64,000 nucleotides of DNA. Origin: Flaccisagitta enflata. Its lineage: Eukaryota; Chaetognatha; Sagittoidea; Aphragmophora. The translations under genes were made by a program, and so were the position numbers. Of the stretch, positions 42,931 to 55,750 are shown one piece after another (position 1 is the stretch's first letter; every line of letters begins with the position of its first letter). Where the stretch lies: the NCBI GenBank assembly GCA_965153355.1, contig OZ231127.1, positions 73,718,001 to 73,782,000 of the forward strand, read 5' to 3'. Under the pieces are notes generated by a model. The model did no database searches, was not told the DNA's origin, and saw nothing but the letters and a program-made list of their open reading frames with translations.

Positions 42931-43065
42931 AACAAGGTCGGATACAAGTCGCGGAATGGTTGGGAGGAGCGGACGACCCCGAAAATAAACTTTGAGAAAA
43001 GCCTTTGTGACGGACGGAGGACCGACAAACTTCGTATAGTCGCGTCAACTTCAACTAGAAATCAC
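42931..43065 (-). mobile_element. Degraded HE abutting the previous copy
   Basis: AACAAGGTCGGATACAAGTCG starts immediately after the T-rich 5' end of the neighbour. The other end is CGTATAGTCGCGTCAACTTC AACTAGAAA. The array is reduced to GACGGACGGAGGACCGACAAA. The head-to-tail abutment suggests insertion into the terminal T run of a resident copy. Confidence 0.6.
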
Positions 43066-43340
43066 GATAGAACATCGTCGTACGTTTTACTCGGTCCTTC
43101 GCTCAGTTTTGTTTTCTGTTTTCTGTTATAGATTATAATACCTTTATCCAGTCTTAAAGAGAATACAGATGCAAAAGATATTTGCTTCCAAACATTGATA
43201 AATTGACAAATGCTGAAATTGCCTTTTACATTTCAAGGCAGTTTGAATCATTGCTTTGTGGTGCCATTCAATGTGATTTTAAGTTAATGGTTGCTATTCA
43301 ATTCCATTTGTCACCATAATTTATATTTTATAATCAATTA
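43066..43340. other. Unassigned
   Basis: No feature recognised. Confidence 0.4.
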
Positions 43341-43795
43341 CCATACCATACCATTTGATCCCATTCAATGCCATCTGATGCCATTTGAAGCACTTGAACC
43401 GTTTGAGCCGTTTGATGCCATGCGATGCCCTACTTTATGATATAGGGTGCCACTCAACTCCCTTCGTCACTATTGCTTAGCATTACCTACCATTCCTTAC
43501 CATTCAAAGCCATTTGCCAATTGCTACTCATAGCCATTTGATGCTATGCTAAAGAGACTGATTTGAAACCGTTTGAGGCCATGCGAGGCTCTTTTGTGCC
43601 ATTCAATGATATAGGTTGCTACTCAGCTCATATCTATTTGATGCCATTCGATGCTATTGCAACACCATGTCACTCGAAACCATTTGTTGTCGTTAGAGAC
43701 TATTCGATACCACCAAGTGATACTCAATGCCATTTGATATTGTTGGGTACCATACAATGACACTCGGTGATACTAATGTCATCCACTTTCACTCT
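43341..43795 (+). repeat. Degenerate GATGCCATTTGA minisatellite
   Basis: About 450 bp with repeated CCATTTGATGCCATTCGATG-like words at roughly 10-12-bp spacing, much diverged. Confidence 0.7.
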
Positions 43796-43879
43796 GATGA
43801 TACTAAGAAATGCGCAAAAAACGAGATAAAGTGTTGGTACACTTTACCTATCTTTTGGCTGCTGAGAATGTGAATGCTT

Positions 43880-45411
<1,532 letters not shown>

Positions 45412-47548
45412 CGGTCACTACTCTGTATTTGCACCTTGTACTTTAAACTAGGAGTACTGCCACTTTTATGACGGTTTCTGGTGGTCCAACCCATGTGTAA
45501 TCCATGGCAAATGAGTGCAAAAAATTTCCCAGAGCGCTTTTTGAAATATTCACATTTTTTACTTTCATGAAGTACAGGTCATTGAATTTCTCATTTTTTG
45601 GACAATCAACCTTGTTTTGCTTATAACTTTTAAACGAATCGAGCTAGAAATGCCAGATTGGTCTCATTTTAAAGATCTCTTCAAGATCTTTCCAACCGTC
45701 ACCAATTTTTTGTAAATCCGTTCAAAAACAACTGAGATATGACTTGTCAAACATAAGCAATTTCATGGGGATTGTGGACAAGTTTCCAGGTTGTGGAATT
45801 TTTCTCATTTTTGGAACAATTTACTTGTTTTGCTTGTAACTTTTGAACGAATCAAGCTAGAATTGCCAGATTGGTCCCATTTTAAAGAATTTTTGAAGCT
45901 CTTTCAAACTGTCACAAATTTTTTGTAAATCCGTTAAGAAATGGCTGAGTTTTGACTTGTCAAACATGAGCAATATCATGGTGATTTGAAGCAATTTTTC
46001 CCACCACCTTTTTCACAGTCTTATTTTGACTTTAGATGCCTTCTTCGCTCCTTACATCAGTTTAAAAGTCATAATATGTATGTCAGTTTCTCTATTGGTC
46101 TGTCAGTTAGTCTATAAGTCTTTGGAAAGGGCTGATTTGATAATAGAGATGGTCGATAAGAGGCTTGACAGTGCTGATTTGAAGCTTGGGAGGGCAGAAT
46201 TGAGGTATGAAAGGGCTGAATTGAGGTATGATAAGGCTGAATTGAGGTTTGAGAAGGCTGAATTGAGGACTAAGAAGGCTGACCAGAGGTGGGGGATGAA
46301 CAAATAGAAGGAACCAGGCGCTTAAGAACAATGTGGTCAGTGATACTTTATAGGCAGCGGGCCCTAAGGGGACAAACTCCTGTAGAACACAGTGGACTTT
46401 CGTTCGTCCATCCGTCCTTCCATCCATTTGTCTTTATTTTGGTCACCCCCATCAAGAATCTAGCCTTCTAGGCCTGGAATAAGCCCTCCAAGGCCTGAAT
46501 TCTGCCCTCTCAAGCCTGAAATCTGCCCTCTCAGACCCATAATTTGCCCTATTAGGCATAGTATCTTCCCTCACAGGCTTCAAATCTGCCAACTCAGGCC
46601 TAAAATCTGTCCTCACATGTTTCAAATCTGCCCTCTTAGGCCTGAAATCTGCCCTCTCAGACCTCAAATCTGATTTCTCAGGCCTCACATCAACCTCCAG
46701 AACTCAGATCTGCTATCTCAGGCCTCTAATCTGTTCCTGGCCTAAGATCAGCCCTCTCAGGCTTTCAATTTGCCCTGGCAGACTTACAATCATTAATTAT
46801 TCATCTCAGGTCTCAAAGCACCCATCTCAGTCCTCAGAGTGAATATTATATTATTATATTATATTAGATGGCCGCATGGAAGTTCCCTTGTGTTCTACTG
46901 AACTTAATCCCCTTCGGGGCAGCTTCCCTGCTTCCTCTCACTCCAACTCACAATCATGTAAAGCCGAGGGCAAATTGAAAGCCTGAGAGGGCTGATCTTA
47001 GGCCAGGAACAAATTAGAGGCCTGAGATAGCAGATCTGAGTTCTGGAGGTTGATGTGAGGCCTGAGAAGTCTGATTTGAGGCCTGAGAGGGCAGATTTCA
47101 GGCCTAAGAAGGAAGATTTGTAACCTGCGAGGACAGATTTTAGGCCTGAGTTGGCAGATCTGAAGCCTGTGAGGGAAGATACTATGCAAATCAAAAGCAT
47201 GAGAGGGCAATTATGGGTCTGAGAGGGCAGATTTCAGGCTTGAGAGGGCAGAATTCAGGCCTTGGAGGGATTATTCCAGGCCCAGGAGGCTAGATTCTTG
47301 ATTGGGGTGAGCAAAATACAGACAAATGGATGGAAGGACAGATGGACCAAAGAAAGTCCACTGTATTTTACAGGAGTTTGTCCCCTTAGGGACCGCTACC
47401 TATAAAGTATCATTGACCACATTGCCCTTAAGCGCCTGGTTCCTTCCATTTGTTCATCCCCCCTCCTCTGGTCAGCCTTCTTAGTCCTCAATTCAGCCTT
47501 CTCAAATCTCGATTCTGCCTTATCATACCTCAATTCAGCCCTTATGGG

Positions 47549-48124
47549 CAGCGGCCCCGAAGGGGTCGATGACCTATGCTTTTGGGCAGCGGCCCCGAAG
47601 GGGCCGATGACCTATGCTTTCACACATAGGGGAAATTTCTCCTTCTCCTCCTTCTTCTCCTTCTCCGTCCCCCCCCCTTGAGACCCAAATCCTAGCCTCA
47701 GGGCTCAAATCCCAGCCTTGAGGCTCAAATCCCAGCCTCGAAGCTCAAATCCCAGCCTTGAGGCTCAAATCCCAGCCTCAAGCCCCAAATCTTGAGGCCC
47801 AAATCTTAGCCTCGAGGCTCAAATCCCAACTTTGAAGCTCATATCTCGGCTACAAGGCTCAAATCCCAGCCTCGAGGCTCAAATCCCAGCCTTGAGGCTC
47901 AAATCCCAGCCTCGAGGCTCAAATCCCAGCCACGAGGCTCAAATCCCAGCCTCGAGGCTCAAATCCCAGCCTCAAGGCCACCATTCCAGCCTTGAGGCTC
48001 AAATAAAAACAGCATAGGTCATCGGTCCCTTCGGGGCCGCTGCCCCTCTAACCACCTCGCACCCACATACACTCACCAAGGGGCAACGGGTACCGCTGAC
48101 CATCTAACGCTTTTGCGACTATTA
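47549..48124. mobile_element. Nested family B element, copy 1 of the insert
   Basis: Two successive copies of GGGCAGCGGCCCCGAAGGGG (47546 and 47584) start it. A tandem array of AGGCTCAAATCCCAGCCTCG (about 47690-48000) fills the centre. CCCTTCGGGGCCGCTGCCCC and then GGTACCGCTGACCATCTAAC, GCTTTTGCGACTATT end it. Inserted in the right arm of the large palindrome. Confidence 0.75.
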
Positions 48125-48410
48125 TACTTATGGGGAATTTTCTCCTTCTCCATCCACCCCCACCCAAATCCTACTTTGAGGCCCAAATATCAGCCTCAAG
48201 GTCCAAATCCTATCCTTGAGGCCCAAATCCCATTCTTGAGGCCAAAATCTCATTCTTGAGGCCCAAATCCCAGCCTCAAGGCCTAAATCCCAGTTTGAGG
48301 CCCAAATCGAAGCCTGAAGACCTAAATCCTAGCCACAAGGCCAAAATCCCAGTCTCAAGGCCCAAATTCCCACCCAAAATGCCAGCCCTAAGGCCCCAAT
48401 CCCAATTGCT
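48125..48410 (+). repeat. 20-bp AGGCCCAAATCCCAGCCTCA tandem array
   Basis: About ten degenerate units between the two family B copies. Confidence 0.75.
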
Positions 48411-49060
48411 AATAGTCGCAAAAGCGTTAGATGGTCAGCGGTACCCGTGCCCTGCTTAAGTGGGTTGTGGGTGAAGTTGAGGGGGAGCAGGGCAGCGGCC
48501 CCGAAGGGGTCGATGACCTATGCTTTCACACATATGGGGAATTTTCTCCTCCTCCTCCTCCTCCTCCTTCTCCTCCTCCGCACCCCTCCCCCCCTCCCCC
48601 CAGCCTCCAGGCCCATATCTCAGCCTGGAGGCCCATAACCAGTCTTGAGGCCCAAATCCCAGTCTTGAGGCCTAAATCCCTAGAGACTGGAATCTGGGAC
48701 TTGGGGTTGGGATTTGGGCCTTGAGGGTGGGATTTGGGCCTCAAGACTGGGATTTGGGCCTCAAGACTGGGTTATGGGCCTCCAGGCTGAGATATGGGCC
48801 TGGAGGCTGGGGGGAGGGGGGGGGGTACGGAGAAGGAGAAGGAGAAGGAGGAGGAGAAAATTCCCCATATGTGTGAAAGCATAGGTCATCGACCCCTTCG
48901 GGGCCGCTGCCCAAAAGGAGAAGATAATTCCTCATATGTGTGAAAGCATAGGTCATCGACCCCTTCGGGGCCGCTGCCCTGCTCCCTCCCTCAGCCTTAA
49001 TCACAACTTACTTGGGCAGGGCACGGGTACCGCTGATCATCTAACGCTTTTGCGACTATT
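48411..49060. mobile_element. Nested family B element with full inverted ends
   Basis: Starts AATAGTCGCAAAAGCGTTAG and ends with the complement CTAACGCTTTTGCGACTATT. Both ends continue into GGTACCCGTGCCCTGC or its complement. Two inner GGCAGCGGCCCCGAAGGGGT blocks in opposite orientation flank a palindrome of AGTCTTGAGGCCCAAATCCC units centred near 48700. A duplicated CATAGGTCATCGACCCCTTC segment occurs at about 48880-48985. Confidence 0.78.
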
Positions 49061-49863
49061 ATACCTCAATTGACAATTCTGCCCTCCCAAGCTTCAAATC
49101 AACACTGTCAAGCCTCTAATCAACCCTCTCTATTATCAAATCAGCCCTTTCCAAAGGCCAACATATTGACTGACAGACTACAATAGATGAACTGACATAC
49201 ACATAATGACTTTTAAACAGATGTAAGGAGCGAAGGAGGTATATAAAGTCAAAATAAGACTGAAAAAGATGGTGGGAAAATCGCTCCAAATCATCATAAT
49301 ATTGCTCATGTTTGACAAGTCAAAACTCAGCCATTTCTTAACGGATTCACAAAAAATTTGTGACAGTTTGAAAGAGCTTCAAAAATTCTTTAAAATGGGA
49401 CCAATCTGGCAATTCTAGCTTAATTCGTTCAAAAGTTACAAGCAAAACAAGTAAATTGTTCCAAAAATGAGAAAAATTCCACAACCTGGAAAATTGTGCA
49501 CAATTCCCATGAAATCGCTTATGTTTGACAAGTTATATCTCAGTTGTTTTTGAACGGATTTACAAAAAATCGGTGACGGTTGGAAAGATCTTGAAGAGAT
49601 CTTCAAAATGGGACCAATCTGGCATTTCTAGCTTGATTCGTTTAAAAGTTATAAGCAAAAGAAGGTTGATTTTAAAAAAATGGGAAAATTCAATGACCTG
49701 TACTTCATGAAAGTAAAAAATGTGAATATTTCAAAAAGCGCTCTGGGAAATTTTTTGCACTCATTTGCCATGGATTACACATGGGTTGGACCACCAGAAA
49801 CCGTCATAAAAGTGGCAGTACTCCTAGTTTAAAGTACAAGGTGCAAATACAGAGTAGTGCGGT

Positions 49864-50423
49864 ACAGATAGGTATTGAGAGAAGCTAAGGTAAGTAAAGG
49901 GCTCGAAGGAAGAAAAGGGGAGAGTCTGAAAGGCGAGAGAGAAGATGTGGAAAAAATCTATTAAGGTTGAGAGATTCCAGTTGAATGTAGTAGAGTAGTA
50001 AAAGAAAAGTATGGAAGGTAAAGAAGGGTACAGGTGCTGAAAGCTCACGGGGAAGAAAGAGAAATGAGAGTGCGATGTAGCAAAGATAAAGAAAGTAAGG
50101 GGAAATGGAGACGGAGAGATATGATGAGGCCAATATCAGTGCAATTTCAAAGTTAAGAGATGGTTCAATACATTACTGAGTATGATTCAACGTCGGTTTT
50201 CTACATTCTTTGTCTAATGCTGTCCTTTTTTCCCTTCACTGTCATTAAAAGATTTCTCGTTGTAAATTTTCCGTTCTTGTCATTTTTTCCCACCATAATT
50301 TTGCCCTCAATTTTTCGCATATTCCTCTGTCATTTTTTCATCTGTGTCCTTATGACTGCCTTCCTCTGACATCCATTTTATTCTTTCTTTTGCAAGAACA
50401 TTTTGTATTTTCTTAAGGCTTTC
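49864..50423. other. Unassigned
   Basis: About 560 bp without recognised features. Confidence 0.4.
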
Positions 50424-50637
50424 TTTTTAGTCGCGTGCGACGCGACTCTACACCCCGCTTGGTCGGTCCGTCCGTCCGTCTTTCCATCCGTTGGTCGGTC
50501 CGTCTGTCACACTGTACTTTTACGGCGCTCATAGGGTTTTTGGCCTTGCTGCTCCTGCCCATATGCTCCACTGACTTCAATTATGGTCCCTGCCCACCTG
50601 CACATGACTGGGGTAGCCGTGTATCCGGCCTTGTTTT
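50424..50637 (+). mobile_element. HE family 3 element
   Basis: The 5' end TTTTTAGTCGCGTGCGACGC forms AGTCGCG-tgcga-CGCGACT (the loop differs from the copy at 59687), then CTCTACACCCCGCTTGGTCG and the array. The 3' end has CACATGACTGGGG in place of GCACGCGACT, so the partner sequence is partly decayed, then GTAGCCGTGTATCCGGCC and TTGTTTT. Confidence 0.87.
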
Positions 50638-50734
50638 CAAATGACGCCCTCCACCAGACTCCTTTTTTTACCAATCAAGTTTTTATTCTTTTTATTCGAT
50701 GAAAAAATTGGGTAGTTTTCGCATTTCAATCTTT

Positions 50735-51140
<406 letters not shown>

Positions 51141-51145
<5 letters not shown>

Positions 51146-51547
51146 GTAAGTAATATACATACAAGAAGGTCGTCATTTCAAATAATGGAGAAAAAATCGA
51201 GGAGGAAATAGAAAAGTTGTCAAATGGGGTCAGAGTTGAAAGCCTCACTGCGGAAGAAGCGTAAGCGCTGTCGTTATCGTTTCCGCTGTTGCTATCATTA
51301 TCGCTGTCACTGTCGCTGTCATTATCGCTGTCACTCTCGTCTTTACCGTAGCTGCTCTACATTCAGGTCGTTACTAAAATTTCGTTATTTACGAACCTCT
51401 GCCCGATAAAAAGTTGTCAATTTGTCCAAGGAGATCTGAAGAAAATTGATGAATTTTTTTCGGGCAGACGTCTAAAAAACCCATTGATGAACGGAGAAAA
51501 GACCCCATAAAAGTAGGAGTGTTGAACCAGTGAGTCACAAACGATGT
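51141..51547 (+). repeat. CGCTGTCATTAT repeat in unassigned DNA
   Basis: Degenerate TCGCTGTCACTG/ATTATCGCTGTC units at about 51270-51345. No gene seen. Confidence 0.6.
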
Positions 51548-51988
51548 GTCAGTAACAACAGTTAAACCCCGCAACATCGACATATTTGTCAGGTATTTGC
51601 TAGTCACCTTCATCCCCTGCCAAGGCTTATTTGTCCTTCCACTGGCAGTGCCATCAATCCGTCTTGATAACTTCATTCTATGATGAACCTCCAGGAACGA
51701 GTATGAGGCAATGAAATCGGGACCCTAACAACACAATATATGTAATATGGCATAAAAGACCAACACCATGGGACTAACATCGAGGGATCCCAGAGAAAGG
51801 AAAATCTGAAAATTTCCCAACACCACCCCGAGAAAAAAAAAGAGAAAAAAAGTTGGATTTAAAAAGAAAAAATTCTTGAAAATAATTTTTTGAGCTTCCT
51901 TTTAAAATGACCTTTAAGTGAGGTCACTCTCTTTCCCGCTTCGATTTCCATCCTCTTTCCCCCGGTCTGTCTCTTGTCTGTCCTGAGT

Positions 51989-52043
<55 letters not shown>

Positions 52044-52129
52044 CGTTTTTCTATTCATCTTTACTCATTTCTCTGTTTCTCTGTTTGTGTCTTCTGTTTA
52101 ATCTCCTCTACTTTTTCTTTTTTTTTTGC
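51548..52129. mobile_element. Pogo-like end relic, then (CTTT)n
   Basis: ACAGTTAAACCCCGCAACATC at 51553 matches the pogo-like left end, but no partner end is found. The frame at 51389-51676 overlaps it. CTTT lies at 51990-52043. The remainder is unassigned. Confidence 0.5.
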
Positions 52130-52131
52130 TA

Positions 52132-52693
52132 CAGTAGATCTCATCTAGACTTGAGAAAACGGGGGCAAGCATTGAAAGAAAAAAATGAAGCCAGGGGAGT
52201 GATATTTCAAACATAGACTAATAAGGGGATGCTTTATTGCCCATGATAGCTGGTTGCCATGGAAACACATTTCTATGTATTCTCGCTAAAGTATCAATAT
52301 TTTGAGAGATTTTTTTAGGGAACATTGCTTAAAATAAAATTTGCTACAACTTTCCCACAGTATGTTCTGTAAGAATGTCACTCGTTTAGCGGTTGCTAGG
52401 GGTTGTCACACATGGATACGCTCCCTAGCAACGGCCAAACAAGCGACATTCTTACAGAACATACTGTGGGAAAGTTGTAGCAAATTTTATTTTAAGCAAT
52501 GTTCCCTAAAAAAATCTCTCAAAATATTGATACTTTAGCGAGAATACATGGAAATGTGTTTCCATGGCAACCAGCTATCATGGGGAATTAAACATCTTTT
52601 AATTAGTCTATGATCCAAATATCGCTTCTCTGCCTTCATTCGTCTTTCCACAATGCTTGCCCCCGTTATCTCAAGTCTAGACGAGATCTACTG
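52132..52693. mobile_element. Hairpin MITE, mariner-like, copy 2
   Basis: 562 bp, ends CAGTAGATCTCATCTAGACT and its complement, with TA at 52130-52131 and 52694-52695. The inner arms are almost perfectly paired, with CCTAGCAAC and GTTGCTAGG near the centre. Same family as 26464-27001. No transposase. Confidence 0.88.
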
Positions 52694-53390
52694 TACAGTC
52701 AAACAATATTGTAACGGACACGCATGTAATGAAATTCCGCCTGTAAAGAACTTCATATAAAACCCCTTCAAAGACTTCTTCTGTTATTTCAACCCCTTCT
52801 GTTATTTCATAGGTTAGGTCTATAACAAAATAGTTTCCTAGTCCATAGGGGTGTCTTAGAAAGATTTTCAACTGTATCTGATTATCCATGGTCTGTCATC
52901 TTGTTTTTCATGCTGTTTGTCATTGGTCTTCGTTGTCTGCGATCTGTCGATGTAAAGCGACTGTCAATGCTGTAAGCTCACAGGGAAGTGTAGAAGGTGG
53001 AGAAGCCAGGACATAACCCAGACAGATCCCCATAACAACTGTGGGGGCCTGTCTAGGGTAGCGTGCTAGGGCCATAAAAGAATAAAAAAAAAGTTTTCCA
53101 TTGATTGATACAGAAAGAGTCCATTCCTTTTTCCAATTCTAAGTTTGGGCCCCTGTCTCTATATGTTTTTTATTTTTTTGCACAATTAGCTCTTAGGGGC
53201 CCAAAGCAGGTATCTATAAAAAGTTTTGGGTGAGCCCTGACTACCATTTTCAGCGGGAGGGCTTGGTGGGGGGGCTTGGTAGGGGGGCTGGGGGGGGGGG
53301 AGCGGCAACACAGGACTCGGTGATAGGGGTGGGGAGGGGGCAGGATTTATCTGCGCATCCCTGCATGCTTGAATGATTTTTTCTTCTTTT
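52694..53390. other. Unassigned with G-rich stretch
   Basis: Poly-G and GGGGCTTGGT repeats at about 53262-53342. A possible pogo-like end remnant (ACAGTCAAACAATATTGTAA) sits at 52694. No gene is supported. Confidence 0.45.
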
Positions 53391-54040
53391 GGGCAGCGGC
53401 CCCGAAGGGGCCGATGACTTATGCTTTCACACAGGAGAAAATTCTCCTTCTCCTTCTCCGTCCACCCCCTCGACCAGCCTTAAAGCCCAAAATCTAGCCT
53501 CGAGGCTCAATTGTCAGCCTCGAGGCTCATATTACAGCTTTGAGGCTCAAATTCCAGCCTCAAGGCTCAAAATTGAGCCTTGAAGCCCAGAATCCAGCCT
53601 TTCCAGCCTCTCCAGCTTCTCCACTTCTTCTTCTTCTTCTTCTTCTCCTCCATCTCTGTCCACCCCCTTGACCCTCAAATCTAGCGATTAAGCAAAAAAT
53701 CCAGCCTCGAGGCTCAAATTCCAGCCTCAAGGGTCAAATTCCAGCCTCGAGGCTCAAATTCCAACTGTGAGGCTCATATTCCAGCTTCAAGCCTCAAATC
53801 CTAGCCTCAAAGCTTAAAATCCCAGCCTTCAAGCTCAAATACCAGCCTCAGGGCTCAAATCTTAGCCTTAAGGCCCCAAATATAGCCTCCAGGCTGTAAT
53901 TCAAGCCTTGAGGTTTGAATAAAAACAGCATAGGTCATCGGCCCCTTTCGGGGCCGCTGCCCCTCTAAACACCTCACGCCCACAAACACTAACATAGGGG
54001 CAACGGGTACCGCTGACCATCTAACGCTTTTGCGACTATT
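53391..54040. mobile_element. Family B element
   Basis: Starts GGGCAGCGGCCCCGAAGGGG followed by CCGATGACTTATGCTTTCAC. A degenerate AGGCTCAAATTCCAGCCTCG array (about 53480-53920) fills the interior. It ends CCCCTTTCGGGGCCGCTGCC, then GGTACCGCTGACCATCTAAC, GCTTTTGCGACTATT. Confidence 0.75.
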
Positions 54041-54649
54041 TGTACTTAATCTTGATCTCTTTCCATCCCCCCTTCTTTCTATAAACTCTTGGTTCTTTCT
54101 ATCTCATGTCTATCTGCTGGCACTTTTGTAACGCGCTTTGTTCTGTTCAGACTCCATTTTCTCTGGAATATTCGATTTCACCTCAGCAGTACTCGAAGCC
54201 GTACTTGGAGATCTCAAGATTTTAAATTTTCAAACCTTTTAAAAGAAAGAAAGGTTAAAGAAAAAGCTAGAAAAAGTAAAGTAGAAAAGATAGAAAAGAA
54301 GACCAAAAGAAAAAAAACGTAAGATAGAAAGATGGAAAGAAAGAAAAGAGAAAAGGAAAGAAATAGATTAAGAATGAAAGAAAGAAAAAATAAGAAGGAA
54401 ATATAGAGAGAAAGAAAGAAAGGGAGGAAGAAATATAGAAAGAAATAAAGAATGACAAAAAGAAAGAGAGAGAGAGAGAAATAGAGAGAGAGACAGCAGA
54501 GAGAGAGAGAGAGAGAGAGAGAGAGCAGACAGAGAAAAGAGCGAGAGTGATCCAGCAAATTTTTTTGGAGTGAAATTTAAAAGAAAGCGTGGTGAAGACG
54601 TGAGCGGAGGAATGGAGGATGGAAAATAGGGTCATGACCCCGAATATCT
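54041..54649. repeat. Purine-rich AAAGAAAG and (GA)n
   Basis: Degenerate GAAA/GAAGG at 54245-54450, GA at about 54455-54530. Frames are artefacts. Confidence 0.75.
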
Positions 54650-55490
54650 GTAAGGAGACGAACGGCACAAGTGGAAGCAGCAGCAGAGAGGGGAGAAAAG
54701 GAGGGGGGAGGAAAAGATGGGATAATGGAGGCGGAGGATGAAGGCAAGAGAAAAGAGGGATATGAGGAAAGAACGGGTTTGGGCACAAAGTGAAGGGAGC
54801 GAAGGGAGGAAAAGGGGGAGGAAAAGAGGGGATAATGAAGGCGGAGGAAGAAGGCAGGAGAAAAGAGGGATATGCGGAAAGAACGGGCTTCGGCACAAAG
54901 TGAAGGGAGTGGAGGGAGGAAAGGGGGAGGAAAAGATGGGAGAATCGAGGCGGAGGAAGAAGGCAGGAAGAAAGAGGGATATGAGGAAAGAACGGGCTTT
55001 GGCACAAAGTGAAGGGAGTGGAGGGAGGAAAGCGGGAGGAAAAGATGGGATAATGGAGGCGGAAGAAGCAAGAAAGAATAAGATGAGGTAAAATGGGCTT
55101 TGACACAAAGTGCAGGCAGCAAAGAGAGAAAAGGAGGAGGGAATGGGGGAGAATGGAGGCAGAGGATAGACAAGAGGAAAGAACGGGCTGCGACACAATA
55201 TGGAGAAAGCGGAGGGAGGAGAGGAGGCTCGGAAAAGAGGAGAAAATGGAGGCAGAGGAAGGAGAAAAGGAACGGAGAACAAGGGAAAAATGATAAGTGG
55301 AGGAAGCGGAGAGAAGGAGGGTGGGGAAGATAAGAGAGGAGAATTGAGACAGATGATGGAGGCAAAGGGAGGAGAAAAGAACGAGAAGAGGGAAGAATGG
55401 GCTGCTACACAAAGTAAAAGAGGAGGAGGAGGAGAGAGGTAAAGTGGGGAGGAAAAGAGGAGAAAACGGAGGCGGGAAAAGGGGGGAAGA
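54650..55490 (+). repeat. ~105-bp purine-strand minisatellite
   Basis: Recurring GAAAGAACGGGCTTNGGCAC followed by AAAGTGAAGGGAG starts near 54664, 54770, 54880, 54988, 55088, 55180 and 55390, so the period is about 100-110 bp. Nearly every base of the + strand is A or G apart from the GGCACAAAG core. The long minus-strand Ser/Phe/Pro/Leu frame is an artefact. Diverged copies may continue toward 56000 (AATGGGCTACGGTAGAAAGT at 55936). Confidence 0.85.
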
Positions 55491-55496
55491 ACGAAC

Positions 55497-55750
55497 TAGT
55501 CATCCAAGGATCGCACATGGTCTGCGGTACCCGATGCCCTGCTTGGAGTGATCAAGTGAAGTAGTGGAGTGAAAGCAGGGCAGTGGCCCCAAAGGGCCGA
55601 TGTCCTGTAGGACACAGGGGTGAATTTCGAGACGTCCTGAGGCAGATCTGAAGTCGGGATGGAAAAATCTAGTCAAAAAAAGAGCAGAAGGACGTCTCAA
55701 AATTCCCCCCTGTGTCCTACAGGACATCGGCCCTTTGGGGCCGCTGCCCA
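55497..55750. mobile_element. Family B element, second subfamily
   Basis: Starts TAGTCATCCAAGGATCGCAC (hairpin ATCC-aa-GGAT), then GCGGTACCCGATGCCCTGC. It contains GGGCAGTGGCCCCAAAGGGC and its inverted partner GGCCCTTTGGGGCCGCTGCC around a short palindrome (GATGTCCTGTAGGACACAGG and complement). No tandem array, so this is a minimal copy. Confidence 0.7.

Larger units (their letters stand above)
45416..49859. mobile_element. Large foldback element with 4-bp target duplication (Chapaev/CACTA-like)
   Basis: The ends are CACTACTCTG and its complement CAGAGTAGTG, with CGGT on both sides (45412-45415 and 49860-49863). The left arm (45416 to about 46860) matches the right arm in reverse, once an insert at 47549-49060 is set aside, giving arms of about 1.45 kb. 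Each arm carries two ~200-bp direct repeats with CTTGTTTTGCTTRTAACTTTT and GCCAGATTGGTCYCATTTTA, then a degenerate AGGCCTGAGAGGGCAGATTT minisatellite. CAC-type ends with a 4-bp duplication fit Chapaev (CMC) elements. No transposase frame. Confidence 0.85.

Noticed and set aside
46026-46307. 93-codon frame with AELRYERAELRYDKAELR repeats resembling a coiled coil
   Set aside because: It is a minisatellite inside the foldback arm, and the complementary arm has the same units in other frames.
47690-48000. Tandem 20-bp units as a possible coding repeat (Ser-Gln-Pro-Arg-Gly)
   Set aside because: The short frames across it vary in phase and end at indels; the array is part of a non-coding element family.
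54214-55412. Long minus-strand Ser/Pro/Phe-rich frames, up to 381 codons
   Set aside because: Produced by the purine-only + strand of the 105-bp minisatellite, where stop codons are rare on the complement.
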